Shown here one piece after another: positions 61,901 to 64,000 of a stretch of 64,000 nucleotides of DNA. Made by a program: the position numbers and the translations under genes. The stretch covers positions 62,001-126,000 of the forward strand of contig NZ_CANKWH010000009.1 of the NCBI RefSeq assembly GCF_947487305.1, given 5' to 3'. Source of the stretch: an uncultured Paracoccus sp. Its GTDB lineage: Bacteria > Pseudomonadota > Alphaproteobacteria > Rhodobacterales > Rhodobacteraceae. Below the pieces are notes generated by a model. That model was given only the letters and a program-made list of their open reading frames with translations. It was not told where the DNA came from and made no database searches. The stretch's first letter is position 1. Each line of letters starts with the position of its first letter.

Positions 61901-62321
61901 GCCCCATGCCGATCTGATGACCGCGACCGGGCGGATCTCGGTCTGCGGCCTCGTCATCACCCGCCAGCGCCCCGGCACCGCCTCGGGCGTGGTCTTCCTG
62001 ACGCTCGAGGACGAGACCGGGGTGTCGAACATCGTCGTCTGGCGACGGGTCTTCGACCGCCACCGCCGCGAGGTCATGGATGGCCGCCTGCTGCGCATCA
62101 CCGGCAAGATCGAGCGCAGCGGCATCGTCACCCATCTGATCGCCGAGCGGATCGAGGACCTGTCGCACCGTCTGGCCGATCTGGGCCATCCGCTGGACCA
62201 CCTGATCGGCATCACCGCGCCCCGCGCCGATGACACGCCGCGCCCGCCGCGTCACCGCCCGCGCGCGCATCACCCCCGGGATCAGGCCAAGAAGCTGTTC
62301 CCCAGCCGGGATTTCCACTGA
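58959..62321 (+). CDS. dnaE2: Error-prone DNA polymerase DnaE2
   Basis: This 1,120-aa protein starts with GTG at 58959, with a GGGGGAG site 5 bases before; the GTGA overlap with the imuB stop supports it. It has an N-terminal PHP domain (YAELGVTSNFTFLTGASHPEELV, IAITDRNSLAGVVRAW) and the C-family active-site motif PPDIDVDFEHERREEVIQW (about 425-443). GQGRGSAANSIICWALGIT, RVDVLSLGMLTCIRKAF and an OB-fold segment FLTLEDETGVSNIVVW follow. It synthesises across lesions in the SOS response with ImuAB. It converges on the DUF2207 gene with 4 bp between. Confidence 0.96.
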   Translation: MTPPDAPPAGQPEPAYAELGVTSNFTFLTGASHPEELVLRAAELGLKAIAITDRNSLAGVVRAWSALRNLREKMGEALRIRSTTSYDPSARQEIGAARDLPVPAETKLPRLIVGARLVLQDGLLDWLALPMDRPAYARLSRLLTLGKRRAGKADCHLTLADLEQGCQGMILIALPPADLPLADLAEGLAPLQRLGRRYPRNVFLGAAPRYDGSDQDWFDACARLALGAATPMVAVGDVLMHRAARRPLADVLTCMRHHITIDQIGTRALMNAERRLKTPAEMARLYHRHPAAIRRTLEIAARCSFDLGELSYDYPDEAAGDEPPQARLERLVHEGLNRRNPGGVVPERHRQLAEKELTLVGEMAYAPYFLTVHDIVTHARSQGILCQGRGSAANSIICWALGITDVSPDLIHMVFERFISRHRGEPPDIDVDFEHERREEVIQWIYQKYSRDRAGLCATVIHFRSRAAIREVGKVMGLSQDVTASLSGLIWGISNSGADPEQIRALGLNPGDRRLAQTVTLIREIIGFPRHLSQHVGGFVITRGRLDELCPIENAAMADRTCIEWDKDDIDALHILKVDVLSLGMLTCIRKAFGLLGQHEGIEHNLASVPQGDKPTYDMLCRADAVGVFQVESRAQMNFLPRMLPREFYDLVIEVAIVRPGPIQGGMVKPYIRRRQGLEVAEPFGPALEEITRRTLGVPLFQEQAMRIAEVGAGYTAEEADKLRRSLASFRRMGTIGEHRDKFITGMIANGYSPEVAERCFGQIEGFADYGFPESHAAAFAMLTYVSSWLKCHHPAIFACALLNSQPMGFYAPAQIVRDAREHDVEVRPACVDHSHWDNMLERRADGQLSLRLGFRQIKGFREADAERIVAMRGNGYPDPETLWLRTGLQPAALKRLAEADAFSGMGLSRRDALWAVQAIRAPAPLPLFADPIDGEGLSEPQVALPTMHLGEEVVEDYVATRLTLRAHPMELLRASIPGLTPHADLMTATGRISVCGLVITRQRPGTASGVVFLTLEDETGVSNIVVWRRVFDRHRREVMDGRLLRITGKIERSGIVTHLIAERIEDLSHRLADLGHPLDHLIGITAPRADDTPRPPRHRPRAHHPRDQAKKLFPSRDFH

Positions 62322-62325
62322 CGCC

Positions 62326-64000
62326 CTACCAGCCGCCCCCACCGCCGCCGCCACCGCCCCCGCCGGACGATCCGCCCGAGGACCGGCTGGAAGAAGAGGA
62401 GGAGCCGGAGGAAAAGCCCGAGGATCTGGAACTGCTGACCGGCAGGGACGAGGTGAGGCTGTCGGCAAGCTGGCGCTCGACGCTCGGGACTCCGCCGGAG
62501 GAAGCGCCGCCCTCGTAGAGCCGCGACAGCGACCCGATCTCATCCTCCATCCGCACCCGCCCGAGGGTCGAACCGGCCACCGGCGCATCACCGACGGCCA
62601 GCCAGTCGCGGAACCGATCCACCCAGAGCTGTTCCTGATCCAGCGCCATGGCGAAGGGCAGGATCCGCTCGAAATGCAGCCGCGACGGGGGCGGCGCATC
62701 GGCGAGCCGCAGCCGGTCCTCCTCGGCAATGGCGATGTAGTCCCGCAGACCCGCGATCTCGTCCAGCCGCTTGCGACCGGCGGGCGTAGGGCCGCCAAGG
62801 ATCGGCAGGAAGACCATGCTCACCAGCACCATCCCGGCCAGCGCCAGCGGCATCAGCAGATCGCCCCCCTGCTTGAAATAGCCAAGGACCACCAGCCCGA
62901 GGAAAGGCGACAGCATGAACAGCCCGAAGAACCCGACCGTCCGCGCCGTCTCCCGGCCCTTTCGCCGCGCCACCACCAGCCGCAGCAGCACCGCCGCCAG
63001 CAGGGCGAGCAGGCCGAAGGCGATCATCAGCCCATCGAGCCGTGGCGGTAGTTGCAGAGGGATCAGGATCATCAGGACAAGGGTCAGCGAGAGACCGAGA
63101 AAGACCGCAAACCCGGCGCGGCGATAGCTGCCAAGCGCCTTGTATTGCGCCCGCAGGCTGTCCCGCACCCCGTCGCGCAGGCTGACGATTTCGCGCCCGT
63201 TTTTCCGGTCGAGGCGCAGCACCCCACCGGCGCGGTCCAGAGCCGCGATGACCAGCCGCTGTTCCGGCGGAAGGTCACTCGACAACTCCTGCCCCAGCCG
63301 CGCCAGCACCATCGCCTTGCCCTCGCGCGTGACCGAGATGAACCCGCGCGACGCCATCTCGACCAGCGTCAGCGACAGCGCCTCATCGCCCTCGGGGCGC
63401 ATCTCGCGCCATGTGGCCCGGGTCAGCGCGGCCGAAAGGCCCGCCGGCGGCTCCCATCGCGGGACAGTGATATCGGCGCGCGGATCGCGGCCAAAGCCCC
63501 ACCAGAGCGCGAGATAGGCAAGGCCCAGCCCCAGCAGCCCGGCCAGCCCCCAGAGCGCCGGACCATGATCGCGCCAGAGCCAGTCGATCCGGCGCGCGCG
63601 GTCGGGCGGCGGGATCAGCCCGGCCTGGAACCGCAGCGCGACGGTCAGCCCCTCGCGCGGCTCCAGCGGGCGGGTGGTGCGAAACGTCGCGCTGCGGGCG
63701 TCGATCTGCTGCCAGTCCGCGTCCGTTCCCGTCTCACCAAAAGCGCCGGTATAGGCGGCGAGATCGTCGATCCGCGCGCCTTCGGGCAGGCGGACCGTCG
63801 CGCTTGCCTGATCGATCGGGAAGAGCCATTCGGTTCCGGTCGCGCTCCAATAGACCTCGTCATGACCCGGAAAGCGGCGCAGCTGGCGGTCGGTGCGATA
63901 GGTCAGGCGATAGACATGTTCGCCGGTCGAGATCAGCTGTTTGGGATCGCCCAGATAGATCCGAATCGCGCGCGCGCCCTCGATGATCCGGCTCATCTCG
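62326..64000 (-). CDS. DUF2207 membrane protein (partial; N-terminus outside window)
   Basis: The frame is open from the right edge to a stop at 62326, giving at least 558 codons. The N-terminal part visible is an extracytoplasmic beta domain (YRLTYRTDRQLRRF, DEVYWSATGTEWLFPID) of the DUF2207 type. A hydrophobic helix follows (LWGLAGLLGLGLAYLALWW), then PRWEPPAGLSAALTRA and a winged-helix-like cytoplasmic region (LTLVEMASRGFISVTREGKAMVL). More helices and a Ser/Gly-rich tail ending GGGGGW complete it, also typical of the family. Function unknown; the family is broadly conserved. The true start lies beyond 64,000. Confidence 0.85.
   Translation of the reverse strand, partial: EMSRIIEGARAIRIYLGDPKQLISTGEHVYRLTYRTDRQLRRFPGHDEVYWSATGTEWLFPIDQASATVRLPEGARIDDLAAYTGAFGETGTDADWQQIDARSATFRTTRPLEPREGLTVALRFQAGLIPPPDRARRIDWLWRDHGPALWGLAGLLGLGLAYLALWWGFGRDPRADITVPRWEPPAGLSAALTRATWREMRPEGDEALSLTLVEMASRGFISVTREGKAMVLARLGQELSSDLPPEQRLVIAALDRAGGVLRLDRKNGREIVSLRDGVRDSLRAQYKALGSYRRAGFAVFLGLSLTLVLMILIPLQLPPRLDGLMIAFGLLALLAAVLLRLVVARRKGRETARTVGFFGLFMLSPFLGLVVLGYFKQGGDLLMPLALAGMVLVSMVFLPILGGPTPAGRKRLDEIAGLRDYIAIAEEDRLRLADAPPPSRLHFERILPFAMALDQEQLWVDRFRDWLAVGDAPVAGSTLGRVRMEDEIGSLSRLYEGGASSGGVPSVERQLADSLTSSLPVSSSRSSGFSSGSSSSSSRSSGGSSGGGGGGGGGGGW

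Overview
The window is dense, GC-rich bacterial chromosome with short intergenic gaps and many 1-4 bp gene overlaps. Several features point to an alphaproteobacterium of the Paracoccus/Rhodobacter type: a TauR/TRAP/Xsc/Pta taurine cluster, a GTTC-N7-GTTC LexA box, an imuA-imuB-dnaE2 operon and general codon use. The species assignment is inference. No rRNA, tRNA, CRISPR array, integrase or transposase was seen.

1-16,759 (minus strand): an extracellular contractile injection system (eCIS, phage-tail-like). In transcription order it encodes sheath, tube, a T4 gp26-like zinc protein, a proline-rich protein, DUF4255 tail terminator, AAA+ ATPase, a small protein, a DUF4157 metalloprotease-type protein (candidate cargo), a CIS_tube/Afp7-like protein, a LysM-like protein, split spike hub and spike, PAAR tip, gp25, and two gpJ-like baseplate proteins, the last running off the left edge. 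Tape measure and fibres are not visible.

17,290-22,057 (plus): a four-gene unit behind a good sigma70 promoter. It holds two uncharacterised proteins (the second with two membrane helices), a DyP-type peroxidase and a cytochrome P450.

22,065-25,427: a patatin lipase plus an NDT-like/TPR protein (minus), divergent from a SLOG-like nucleotide-binding protein (plus). The architecture resembles nucleotide-signal conflict systems. A FadL porin follows at 25,456-26,760.

27,160-36,739 (plus): a very tight six-gene operon. It encodes a TctC-like periplasmic receptor, a glycerate-kinase-like enzyme, a SAM methyltransferase, a cyclic-nucleotide-binding-domain/SLC13 transporter fusion, a membrane-anchored ABC_sub_bind protein and a 1,263-aa TIR-nSTAND-WD40 protein. 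I know of no described system with this composition, and it is the best candidate for something new here.

36,814-48,664: a VOC protein, a DoxX protein and a crotonase C-terminal remnant, then the complete taurine dissimilation cluster: tauR (divergent), TRAP transporter tauKLM, taurine dehydrogenase tauXY, xsc, a YeiH-family exporter and pta. Taurine would be imported, oxidised to sulfoacetaldehyde, cleaved to acetyl phosphate plus sulfite, and converted to acetyl-CoA. An Lrp-type regulator converges on pta.

48,998-53,321: a sulfate-type ABC importer (binding protein, CysT, CysW, a short CysA) with a FadR-type GntR regulator. 53,328-56,860: a LysR regulator divergent from a class III aminotransferase and an acetylpolyamine-amidohydrolase-like deacetylase, probably polyamine or amino-acid catabolism. 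56,918-62,321: the SOS mutasome imuA-imuB-dnaE2 behind a LexA box. 62,326 to the right edge: a partial DUF2207 membrane protein (minus).
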